From the NCBI GenBank assembly GCA_036501625.1, contig DASXZY010000026.1:9914-73913 (forward strand): 64,000 nucleotides of DNA. Reading direction: 5' to 3'. Shown here in pieces: positions 26,655 to 35,729 of the stretch. The position numbers and the translations under genes are program-made. Below the pieces are notes generated by a model. It ran no database searches, had not been told where the DNA came from, and saw only the letters and a program-made list of their open reading frames with translations. The stretch comes from Palsa-1400 sp036501625. GTDB taxonomy: Bacteria; Verrucomicrobiota; Verrucomicrobiia; Limisphaerales; Palsa-1400. Each line of letters starts with the position of its first letter. Position 1 is the first letter of the stretch.

Positions 26655-28112
26655 ATGCCAATTGAGAAAATCATCGTCCTGGAAGACGACCTGATCGTCC
26701 GGCGCAATCTTGAGCAACTGCTGCGCCAGCAGCGGTACGACGTTGCCGCCACCCAAACCATCGCTGGCGCGCGCGAATTGCTGGCCAAGGACACCTTCGA
26801 TCTCCTGTTTCTGGATGTGCGTCTCCCCGATGGCGAGGGCACGGACCTGTTGCGCGAACTGCAAGCGCAGCCGGAAAAGCCGCTGGTCGTGATGGTCACC
26901 GGGTTCGGCTCGGTGGAATCGGCCGTGGAGTGCATGCGCAACGGGGCCTTCGACTACATGCTCAAGCCGTTCTCATCGGACCAATTGCAGGTCACGCTCA
27001 AGAAAGCGGAGAATTTCAACCAACTGCTGAAGGTAAACGCCTATTTCAGCCACGCGGAGGAAGACGAAACGGGCTGGGAACTCCAGGGAATCAGCCCGGC
27101 CATGGAGAACCTGCGCCAATTGATCCGCAAAGTGGCCCGCACCCAGGCCACCGTGCTGATCGCCGGGGAAAGCGGCACCGGCAAGGAATTGGTCGCCCGC
27201 GCGCTCTATCACCAAAGCCCGCGGAACAACGCGCCATTCATCAAGGTCAATTGCGCGGCCATTCCAGAAAATTTGATCGAGAGCGAATTCTTCGGCCACG
27301 AAAAAGGCTCGTTCACCGGCGCGATGAACAAGCGCGAAGGCCGGTTTGAACTGGCCCATAGCGGCACGATCCTGCTGGACGAAGTGAGCGAAATCTCGCC
27401 GCAGGTGCAGGCCAAGCTTTTGCGCGTGCTGCAGGAGCGCGAATTGGAGCGGGTGGGCGGCAACCGCACCATCAAAGTGGATGTCCGCGTCCTGGCCACG
27501 ACCAATCGGCGCCTGGAAGAAAGCGTCGAGCGAAAGGAATTCCGCCAGGACCTTTACTTCCGTCTCAACGTCGTCCCTGTCCACGTTCCGTCCTTGCGCG
27601 AACACCAAGAGGACGTGCCCTTTCTGGCGCACCAATTCATGCCGCGCTTCGCGCGCAAACACGGCGTTAAAGTGCGCGGATTTACGAACGAGTGCATGGC
27701 GGCGTTGCAGGCGCATCGCTGGCCGGGAAATGTGCGCGAGCTGCAAAATGTCATCGAGCGCGCCGTGATTCTGTGCGGCGATGGCGGCATGTTGGAACCG
27801 GAGCACCTTGGCTTTTCGTCCCAGGCCGGCCCGGCGCCGCACACGCACGCGCCCCCGCCCAGCGCGCCGTCCGCGCCCGCCGCCCCTGTGGCTGCCGCGG
27901 CGGAGACTGCGCCCATTTCGCTCTTCGAGTTGGAAAAGAAGCATATTCTGGCAGTCGTCGAACAGACCCCAAGCCGCACGGCGGCCGCGAAAGTTTTGGG
28001 CATCAGCATCCGCACCTTGCGCAATAAGTTGAAGGAGTACGGCGTTCAGAACAAGGATGACGACGAACCCGATGAGCCGGCCGAGACCGGGCCAGCCAGC
28101 GCCGCGCCCTGA
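26655..28112 (+). CDS. NtrC-family sigma-54-dependent response regulator
   Basis: The protein has 485 aa from ATG 26655; a TTG at 26634 is possible but overlaps the upstream gene. The receiver (residues 1-115) has Asp54 in LLFLDVRLPDG. The AAA+ domain (about 140-375) has Walker A GESGTGKELVARAL and a sigma-54 contact loop that reads GSFTGAM instead of the usual GAFTGA. Walker B is GTILLDEVSE, and the arginine finger region is FRQDLYFRLNVV. After a Pro/Ala linker comes a Fis-type HTH (SRTAAAKVLGISIRTLRNKL). It is the likely output of the two kinases upstream. Confidence 0.93.
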   Translation: MPIEKIIVLEDDLIVRRNLEQLLRQQRYDVAATQTIAGARELLAKDTFDLLFLDVRLPDGEGTDLLRELQAQPEKPLVVMVTGFGSVESAVECMRNGAFDYMLKPFSSDQLQVTLKKAENFNQLLKVNAYFSHAEEDETGWELQGISPAMENLRQLIRKVARTQATVLIAGESGTGKELVARALYHQSPRNNAPFIKVNCAAIPENLIESEFFGHEKGSFTGAMNKREGRFELAHSGTILLDEVSEISPQVQAKLLRVLQERELERVGGNRTIKVDVRVLATTNRRLEESVERKEFRQDLYFRLNVVPVHVPSLREHQEDVPFLAHQFMPRFARKHGVKVRGFTNECMAALQAHRWPGNVRELQNVIERAVILCGDGGMLEPEHLGFSSQAGPAPHTHAPPPSAPSAPAAPVAAAAETAPISLFELEKKHILAVVEQTPSRTAAAKVLGISIRTLRNKLKEYGVQNKDDDEPDEPAETGPASAAP

Positions 28113-28113
28113 C

Positions 28114-29229
28114 ATGCACCGCCTTCCTAAACGAAGGAGCCTGATCGCCGAAACGGCCGGCGCCCTCAAACAGTGGATCACTGACGGCGACCTGAACGAG
28201 ATGCTGCCGGGAGAATTGCGGTTGAAGGAGCTTCTGGGAGTGGGCCGCAACACGCTCCGGCAGGCGCTGAAGATGCTGGAAAAGGAGCAATGGATTTCCG
28301 CGCCGGGCCAGGGACGGCAGCGCCGCGTTCAAAAACAGCGCGTCGAAGGACTGCGCCCGGCTTTGGCCCGGCTGCCGGTCACATTCTTGTCGCCCTTTGC
28401 CACGGTAGATCGAATTCTTCTCCTGGAAATGGAAGATTTGCAAATGCACCTGTCCGAGCAGGGGCGGGAGCTGCGGTTTATCGCACCGAACATATTCCAT
28501 CTGCAAAAGCCGGAGCGGCACCTCCAGCGCCTGGTGCGGGAGAATCCGTCGGCCGCCTGGATCCTCCATTTCGTGACTGAGGCCATGCAACGCTGGTTCG
28601 AGAAGGAAGGCATTCCCGCGTTCCTCTACGGCTCTCCGTATCCGGAAGTCCCGCTGCCGTTTGTTGTCAACGATTGGGAATCGGCGGCCTTCCACGCGGG
28701 ATTGCAATTGGCGCGGCAAGGGCACCGCCGCATCGGTTTGCTGGCGCTGGCCCCTCTCATGCCGGGTGGATTGGCCATCCATCGGGGCTTGCAGCGGGCG
28801 CTGGCGGACTTCAAACCGGAGGCCCAGGTGCAAATGTTAAGCGGGAGCACTTCGCCCCGCTCCGTAGCGCAGTCGCTGGAAGCAGCCTTCCGCGGCGAGG
28901 CGAGGCCAACGGCGCTGGTGTTTTGCAGCTCCAGCCATTTGTTGACGTGCCTGTCATGGTTCGTTTCCGAGGGCATTGCCGTGCCGCGGGATGTTTCCCT
29001 GGTGTGCGTGCCGAGCGACAGTTGGTTCCAGGAATTGCATCCGCCAGTCTGTCATTACGAAAATAATTCGCACATTTTTGCCCGGCAAGTGCGCAAGAAA
29101 GTCATGGAATTGGTGGAAATCGGCCGGGTCATCGGGCCGTCGGCCCGAGTGCCGCTGGAATATGTGGCGGGGGCGACTATTGGCCCGGCCCCGGAGGCCC
29201 CGGGCCCGCTGGGGCGACCCAAAGATTAA
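28114..29229 (+). CDS. GntR-type HTH / LacI-type ligand-binding chimeric regulator
   Basis: The protein has 371 aa from ATG 28114, one base after the activator's stop. The N-terminal 75 residues are a GntR-like winged helix (LIAETAGALKQWITDGDLN ... GVGRNTLRQALKMLEKEQW). The rest is a LacI/GalR-like periplasmic-binding fold (PFVVNDWESAAFHAGLQLA; RRIGLLALAP; GIAVPRDVSLVCVPSD). Such chimeras are common in Verrucomicrobia and usually sense sugars. A palindrome lies 29 bp after the stop. The TAA stop codon is part of the repeat at 29227-29254. Confidence 0.87.
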   Translation: MHRLPKRRSLIAETAGALKQWITDGDLNEMLPGELRLKELLGVGRNTLRQALKMLEKEQWISAPGQGRQRRVQKQRVEGLRPALARLPVTFLSPFATVDRILLLEMEDLQMHLSEQGRELRFIAPNIFHLQKPERHLQRLVRENPSAAWILHFVTEAMQRWFEKEGIPAFLYGSPYPEVPLPFVVNDWESAAFHAGLQLARQGHRRIGLLALAPLMPGGLAIHRGLQRALADFKPEAQVQMLSGSTSPRSVAQSLEAAFRGEARPTALVFCSSSHLLTCLSWFVSEGIAVPRDVSLVCVPSDSWFQELHPPVCHYENNSHIFARQVRKKVMELVEIGRVIGPSARVPLEYVAGATIGPAPEAPGPLGRPKD

Positions 29230-29254
29230 GAGCGTGTTTTTGAAAATAGGCTCT
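29227..29254 (+). repeat. Repeat element, partial copy 2
   Basis: Positions 29227-29250 are identical to 10707-10730 over 24 bp (core AGAGCGTGTTTTTGAAAA). A short AGAGC ... GCTCT inverted repeat (29229-29233/29250-29254) closes it, but the long right arm of copy 1 is missing. The first three bases are the TAA stop of the regulator gene. It may serve as a weak terminator. Confidence 0.65.
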
Positions 29255-29258
29255 GAGA

Positions 29259-29276
29259 TATTTCGAATTAGAAATA
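29259..29276. promoter_or_regulatory. Palindrome upstream of the pseudopilin gene
   Basis: TATTTC (29259-29264) and GAAATA (29271-29276) form a perfect 6-6-6 inverted repeat 51 bp before the pseudopilin ATG and 29 bp after the GntR/LacI regulator gene. Its size and place suit an operator for a dimeric regulator. No binding data exist here. Confidence 0.3.
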
Positions 29277-29327
29277 GTGAATTCCGTGATTGCAATGGCG
29301 CGCTAAAAAGGGTATTTATACGCAACG

Positions 29328-30209
<882 letters not shown>

Positions 30210-30215
30210 ATTCTA

Positions 30216-31301
<1,086 letters not shown>

Positions 31302-31318
31302 TCCTGGCCTTCTCTCCA

Positions 31319-31378
31319 AATCATAATCATCATGTTAATCGTAATTCGGCATAAGATTAGGATTGCGATTAAGATTAA
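31319..31378. repeat. Ten-unit hexamer array that switches strand in the middle
   Basis: The 60 bp divide exactly into ten hexamers. The left half carries AATCAT, AATCAT, CATGTT, AATCGT and AATTCG. The right half carries GCATAA, GATTAG, GATTGC, GATTAA and GATTAA. AATC is the reverse complement of GATT, so the halves can fold on each other (31319-31322 with 31373-31376, 31325-31328 with 31367-31370, 31337-31340 with 31355-31358). It lies between the divergent genes aroC and rplM. Confidence 0.6.
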
Positions 31379-31397
31379 GAAAGGATGGAATTCGCTG

Positions 31398-31425
31398 TTG
31401 ACATCGGGCTGTTCTCTGGTAGGTT
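31398..31425 (+). promoter_or_regulatory. Putative promoter of rplM-rpsI
   Basis: A perfect -35 TTGACA (31398-31403) is followed after 16 bp by TAGGTT (31420-31425) as a weak -10. It ends 24 bp before the rplM ATG, and an AAAAGGG ribosome site lies in between. The position fits sigma-70 transcription of the ribosomal protein pair. Confidence 0.45.
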
Positions 31426-31449
31426 CACCGCTCCTTTAAAAGGGAATTG

Positions 31450-31884
31450 ATGAAAACGTATTTGCCTAAGAATCATTTGGAACAGCGGAAATGGCACGTG
31501 GTCAACGCCGACGGCGCCGTCCTGGGCCGCCTGGCGGTGCAGGTCGCCAACATTTTGCGCGGAAAGAACAAGCCCATCTACACGGCGCACCTCGACGCCG
31601 GCGATTTTGTGGTGGTGATCAACGCCGAGAAAGTCAAGGTCACCGGCAAGAAAGAGACGGAGAAGGAGTTCATGACCTACTCCGGTTGGAAAGGCGGGGA
31701 AAAGTACACCTCCGTCGCCCAGATTCGCGCCCGCCACCCGGAAAAGCTTATCACGCACGCGGTGCGGGGCATGGTGCCCAAGAACCGCCTGGGCCGGGTT
31801 TTGATGACCAAACTCAAAGTCTATAAGGGCAGCGAGCATCCGCACGCGGCCCAGCAGCCCGCAACCTTGGCCCCAGTCCAGTAA
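31450..31884 (+). CDS. rplM: 50S ribosomal protein L13
   Basis: The protein has 144 aa from ATG 31450 (a TTG directly before it is ignored). Family signatures: KTYLPKNHLEQRKWHVVNAD at the N-terminus, VLGRLAVQVANILRGKNKP, DFVVVINAEKVKVTGKK and AVRGMVPKNRLGR. The tail (GSEHPHAAQQPATLAPVQ) is as in other bacteria. It binds 23S rRNA early in assembly. rpsI follows after 12 bp, the standard pair. Confidence 0.97.
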   Translation: MKTYLPKNHLEQRKWHVVNADGAVLGRLAVQVANILRGKNKPIYTAHLDAGDFVVVINAEKVKVTGKKETEKEFMTYSGWKGGEKYTSVAQIRARHPEKLITHAVRGMVPKNRLGRVLMTKLKVYKGSEHPHAAQQPATLAPVQ

Positions 31885-31896
31885 CATCCTAATCGT

Positions 31897-32292
31897 ATGG
31901 CAGAGATCAAAGAATTTCCTGGCACCGGCCGCCGCAAAACCGCGGTGGCCCGTGTTCGTTTGGCGGCAGGCTCAGGCAAAATTGTCGTCAACGGGCGCGC
32001 ATTTGAATCGTATTTTCCGACCGACACCCTGCGCACGGTGGTTTCCAGTCCGCTGGCGATCACCGAGAGCGCCGCCAAATATGACATTCGGGTCAACGTC
32101 AAAGGCGGAGGCCCTTGCGGCCAAGCTGGCGCCGTCCGCCACGGCATCGCGCGGGCTTTGCTGGAAGTGGACGCGGCTTTGCGCCCCGCCTTGAAGACTG
32201 CCGGTTTGCTCACCCGCGATCCGCGCCGCCGCGAACGCGAGAAGTACGGCCGTCCGGGCGCGCGCAAACGCTTCCAGTACAGCAAGCGATGA
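31897..32292 (+). CDS. rpsI: 30S ribosomal protein S9
   Basis: The protein has 131 aa. GTGRRKTAVARVRL at the N-terminus, the central KGGGPCGQAGAVRHGIARAL, and the basic C-terminus (KYGRPGARKRFQYSKR) are diagnostic. The last residues reach the P-site tRNA. The stop is 4 bp before argC, so argC is likely read from the same transcript. Confidence 0.97.
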   Translation: MAEIKEFPGTGRRKTAVARVRLAAGSGKIVVNGRAFESYFPTDTLRTVVSSPLAITESAAKYDIRVNVKGGGPCGQAGAVRHGIARALLEVDAALRPALKTAGLLTRDPRRREREKYGRPGARKRFQYSKR

Positions 32293-32296
32293 TCTG

Positions 32297-33325
32297 ATGA
32301 AGACCGCCATTGTCGGCGCGTCGGGTTATTCAGGCGAGGAATTGGTGCGGCTGCTGTTGCGCCATCCGCAGGCGGAGTTGGTGGCGGTCACGTCGAGGCA
32401 ATACTCCGGGCAGACGGTCGCGCGCGTTTTCCCCAAATTTGGCCATATCCCCCGCGCCCGGAGCCTGCGCTTCAGCGAACCCAAGCCGGAATTATTGGCC
32501 AAAGCGGCCGATCTCGTTTTCCTGGCGCTCCCGCACGGCGTTGCCGCGGAATTCGCCGTTCCGCTGGCGGCCCTGGGGTGTCAAGTCATCGATCTGAGCG
32601 CGGATTTCCGGCTGAGAAGCGCGGACGTTTACAAGGAATTTTACGGGCACGATCATCCAGCCCCGGAATTGCTGGATAAAGCCGTTTATGGCTTGCCGGA
32701 AATCTATCGCGCGGACATCCAAAAGGCCTCGCTCATCGCATCGCCGGGATGCTATCCAACCAGCATTTTGCTGCCCTTGCTGCCGTTGCTGAAGGCGGGA
32801 TTGATCAAGAGCAAAGGGATTATTGCTGACTCCATGAGCGGCGTCAGCGGAGCGGGCCGCAAGGTGGAATTGGATTATCTGTTTGCCGAATGCAACGAGA
32901 GCGCCAGGCCGTACGGGATTCCCAAGCACCGGCACCTGTCGGAGATCGAGGAGCAGCTTGGCCTCGCCGCCGGGGAACCGGTGATCCTCCAATTTTCGCC
33001 GCATCTGATTCCGCTCAACCGCGGCATTTTGACAACACTTTATCTGGAGCCGGCCGCTCCGGGCGCCGGCGAAAAGATCGGGCGCTGCTACGAGGAAGCT
33101 TACGGGAAGGAGCCGTTCATCCGGCTGCTGGAAGGCTCCGAATTGCCGGACACCAAAAATGTCACTGGCTCCAACGTCCTTGAGATCGCGTGGCGGCTGG
33201 ACGCGCGCACGGGGCGGATCATCGTCATGAGCGCGCTGGACAACATCACCAAGGGCGCCAGCGGCCAGGCCGTCCAAAGCATGAATATTCTGTGCGGATT
33301 CCCGGAAGAGGCCGGTTTGTTTTGA
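32297..33325 (+). CDS. argC: N-acetyl-gamma-glutamyl-phosphate reductase
   Basis: The protein has 342 aa. It reduces N-acetylglutamyl phosphate to the semialdehyde with NADPH in arginine synthesis. The Rossmann motif is IVGASGYSGEELVRLLL at the N-terminus. The active-site Cys152 is in ASPGCYPTSI. HPHLIPLNRGI-like catalytic His sequence appears as FSPHLIPLNRGIL. Location directly behind rpsI, rather than with other arg genes, is notable; no other arg gene is in the window. Confidence 0.96.
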   Translation: MKTAIVGASGYSGEELVRLLLRHPQAELVAVTSRQYSGQTVARVFPKFGHIPRARSLRFSEPKPELLAKAADLVFLALPHGVAAEFAVPLAALGCQVIDLSADFRLRSADVYKEFYGHDHPAPELLDKAVYGLPEIYRADIQKASLIASPGCYPTSILLPLLPLLKAGLIKSKGIIADSMSGVSGAGRKVELDYLFAECNESARPYGIPKHRHLSEIEEQLGLAAGEPVILQFSPHLIPLNRGILTTLYLEPAAPGAGEKIGRCYEEAYGKEPFIRLLEGSELPDTKNVTGSNVLEIAWRLDARTGRIIVMSALDNITKGASGQAVQSMNILCGFPEEAGLF

Positions 33326-33329
33326 AGGC

Positions 33330-34037
33330 ATGGACATCGCCGCAAACCTGAATCACGTCCGGCAGCGTATCGCCGAGGCGTGCGCGCGTTCGGGGCGCAA
33401 CACAGAGTCGGTCACGCTGGTCACCGTCTCCAAAGGGCACCCGGCGGAAGTCGTGAAAGCCGCGGCGGAATTGGGGCTGGGCCTGTTCGGCGAGAACCGG
33501 GTGCAGGAGGCGAGAACTAAAATCGGCCTTTGCCCAAGCCGGCTGCGCTGGCACTTGATCGGCCATTTGCAATCCAACAAATGCCGCGACGCCGTCCACT
33601 TCTTCGAGATGATTCAAAGCGTTGACAGCCTCGAACTCGCGCGGGAGATCAACAAATGGGCCGAGAAATCGGCCAAGACCATGCCCGTGCTGATCGAAGT
33701 CAACGTGGCGGGCGAGGCGAGCAAATTTGGCTACGCGCCGGAAAAAGTGCTGGCCGAATTCAAGGAACTCAACGCGCTGCCAAAACTGGAGTTGCATGGC
33801 TTGATGACGGTGGCGCCGTTCGCGCGGGAGGCGGAAAAAGTCCGGCCGATTTTTCGGCAGTTGCGCGAGTTAAAGGGGCAATGCGAGGAGATTTTGGGAG
33901 CGCCGCTGCCGCAATTGAGCATGGGCATGAGCGGTGATTTTGAAGTGGCGGTGGAAGAAGGAGCGACTATGATAAGGCTCGGCAGCGCCGTTTTGGGGGC
34001 GCGCGCCGCCGCCCGGCCGGCGGCCAAGGGTCCGTAG
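33330..34037 (+). CDS. yggS: YggS/PLPBP family pyridoxal-phosphate homeostasis protein
   Basis: The protein has 235 aa, usual length. The PLP lysine is Lys35 (VTLVTVSKGHP). GLGLFGENRVQEA, WHLIGHLQSNK, VLIEVNVAGEASKFG and SMGMSGDFEVAVEEGATMIRLGSAVLG are family signatures. It is a fold-type III PLP-binding protein without enzyme activity that keeps PLP balanced. It begins 4 bp after argC, so it is in the same operon. Confidence 0.94.
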   Translation: MDIAANLNHVRQRIAEACARSGRNTESVTLVTVSKGHPAEVVKAAAELGLGLFGENRVQEARTKIGLCPSRLRWHLIGHLQSNKCRDAVHFFEMIQSVDSLELAREINKWAEKSAKTMPVLIEVNVAGEASKFGYAPEKVLAEFKELNALPKLELHGLMTVAPFAREAEKVRPIFRQLRELKGQCEEILGAPLPQLSMGMSGDFEVAVEEGATMIRLGSAVLGARAAARPAAKGP

Positions 34038-34040
34038 TGT

Positions 34041-34346
34041 ATGGAGCTAACTGTAGAGACATTCAGAGCGGAGATCGTCGAGGCCTTGCGGTCCTACGAC
34101 AGGCATGTGGTTTGCATCGACAAACCGCCCGACGAATGCAAGGCCGCCCTGATTTCGCTCATGGACAAAGCCATCCGGACTTACATCAGCCGCGGTCCGC
34201 ATCTGCGCCACGGCATCGCGCTGGACAAGCAGGTGACCATCATCCTCAGCCAGACCGACAACGACCGTCCGCTGTGCGGGATTTATTTCAACCTGCACTC
34301 TCCCTACAAGAAAAAGACTGCCGTCAAGAGCAAGAAAGAAGACTGA
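34041..34346 (+). CDS. Conserved hypothetical protein after yggS
   Basis: The protein has 101 aa with no signal peptide or TM segment. The sequence has alternating helix (VETFRAEIVEALRSYDRHVV; CKAALISLMDKAIRTYIS) and strand (QVTIILSQTD, LCGIYFNLHSPY), and ends in a Lys-rich tail. It begins 3 bp after the yggS stop. I do not recognise a characterised family; position suggests it is co-expressed with the ribosomal/arginine group. It is convergent with the YVTN gene. Confidence 0.65.
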   Translation: MELTVETFRAEIVEALRSYDRHVVCIDKPPDECKAALISLMDKAIRTYISRGPHLRHGIALDKQVTIILSQTDNDRPLCGIYFNLHSPYKKKTAVKSKKED

Positions 34347-34354
34347 TCGGGCGG

Positions 34355-35359
34355 TCAGTTCGACGAAGCGGACGCCCAGGCCAGCCCATCCGCCACCGGG
34401 CCTGCGTCAATCAGAGCGCGCACGGTCCAGTCCTTGGTATCAATAACGCCGATCTTTTTGCTCGCATCGCAGGAGACGTATGCTTCCGCGCCATCAGGGC
34501 GAACAAGGGTTTCCTGGGGTGCGCGCGGGAAATCCAATGTATGGGACACCTTCATTTCGCGCAGATCGATGACCGCCACTTTGCCGGGGCGCGGGAGCGC
34601 TATCAGCAGCCAATTTCCATCCGGCGTGACCGCGCTGCCGTAGCCGACGCCCGGCATCGGAATCCATTGGGCCACTTCGTTTTTGGCCGTGTCAATCACC
34701 GCCAGGCGGGGCTTATCCTGGTCGGACGTGAACACCCAGCGGTCATCCATCGAGATGGAGATGCGCTGGGTTGTTTTGCAAACAGGGATCGTGGTGAGAA
34801 GTTTCCTCGCTTCCAGATCGAGCACTGAAACGGTGCCCGAACTGACATTGGCGGTATAGCCGTGAAGGCCGTCATGCGCGAGGATTAACATGTGCGATTC
34901 CGGCTCGCCGGTCGGAATGCTGCCGACAATTTTGAGCGTGGCCGGATCGATGACTGTGATCGCCTGCTCCAATTCCGTTGTCACATAAATCAACCCGTTC
35001 TTCGGCCCGATCATCACGCAATGCGGCCGCACGCCTTTGCCAAAATCAACCGTGCCCGTGATTTTCCGCGATGCCAGGTCGATGACTCGCATGAGGGTGC
35101 CATCGGTGCCGGGCTTGCCGACGCCGGAATTGCCGTAAATGGGCGCGTAAGCCACACGCCCGTCCGGCGAGGCGGCCAATTCGTGGCAGGTGATTCCATC
35201 CTCAGCAATGGCAGCCACTTGTTTGCCGGCGGCGGGATCTATAATGCCAACCGTTTGATCACCCTTGTTTGCGACAAGAAGAAAGCCGCCGGCGTCCGAG
35301 GAGCGCGGGGCCAAAAACGCAAGCGTCACAAACAAGCAAACCGATGCAGGCTTAATCAT
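34355..35359 (-). CDS. Exported YVTN-type beta-propeller protein
   Basis: The protein has 334 aa. The signal peptide ends near SSDAGG. The mature part consists of seven-bladed propeller units of the YVTN/cytochrome D1-like type, each with a phrase such as LLVANKGDQTVGIIDPAAGK, IYVTTELEQAITVIDPATLK, GYTANVSSGTVSVLDLEARK and AYVSCDASKKIGVIDTKDW. It lacks haem-binding CxxCH. Such proteins bind or scaffold in the periplasm; the ligand is unknown. The gene follows the small membrane protein on the same strand. Confidence 0.88.
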   Translation of the reverse strand: MIKPASVCLFVTLAFLAPRSSDAGGFLLVANKGDQTVGIIDPAAGKQVAAIAEDGITCHELAASPDGRVAYAPIYGNSGVGKPGTDGTLMRVIDLASRKITGTVDFGKGVRPHCVMIGPKNGLIYVTTELEQAITVIDPATLKIVGSIPTGEPESHMLILAHDGLHGYTANVSSGTVSVLDLEARKLLTTIPVCKTTQRISISMDDRWVFTSDQDKPRLAVIDTAKNEVAQWIPMPGVGYGSAVTPDGNWLLIALPRPGKVAVIDLREMKVSHTLDFPRAPQETLVRPDGAEAYVSCDASKKIGVIDTKDWTVRALIDAGPVADGLAWASASSN

Positions 35360-35402
35360 GCGCGGAGGTTAGCGCGTCCCTCCGGCCAAGGTCAACTCAA
35401 GT

Positions 35403-35612
35403 TCATAGGGAGGCGTGCGTGCGCCACCACAGCGCGAGAAGGAACACGCCGGTCAATCCGCCCAGCGGCACCCAAACGAAGTCCAGCGGGAGCCAGCGCC
35501 GCCGCCGGCCCCGCCTGGTCTTGCGAAAGACAAAGGCGATGCCGAACGCGTAAAGGAGCAGGAAGACCGCCGCGGAAATCAGCGCGGGGGCCGACTTGAA
35601 CACAGGTTGCAT
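35403..35612 (-). CDS. Small two-helix membrane protein
   Basis: The protein has 69 aa with two hydrophobic segments (ALISAAVFLLLYAFGIAFVF and PLGGLTGVFLLALWW). They are separated by a strongly basic loop (RKTRRGRRRRW), which by the positive-inside rule is cytoplasmic. No clear ribosome site is visible before ATG 35612. It sits 43 bp before the YVTN gene. The function is unknown; it could be a real small protein or chance, but the TM/loop pattern favours the former. Confidence 0.5.
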   Translation of the reverse strand: MQPVFKSAPALISAAVFLLLYAFGIAFVFRKTRRGRRRRWLPLDFVWVPLGGLTGVFLLALWWRTHASL

Positions 35613-35729
35613 GTTGTTTGAAAAGAGAGCCTGCTCAAAAAACTGGTTGTTGCTCGCTTGCCATGATGCTGCTCCCGGCGGCGATATCCGTCTGCAAGGC
35701 GATTCTGGATTTGCCTGCGAGGAAATCCC

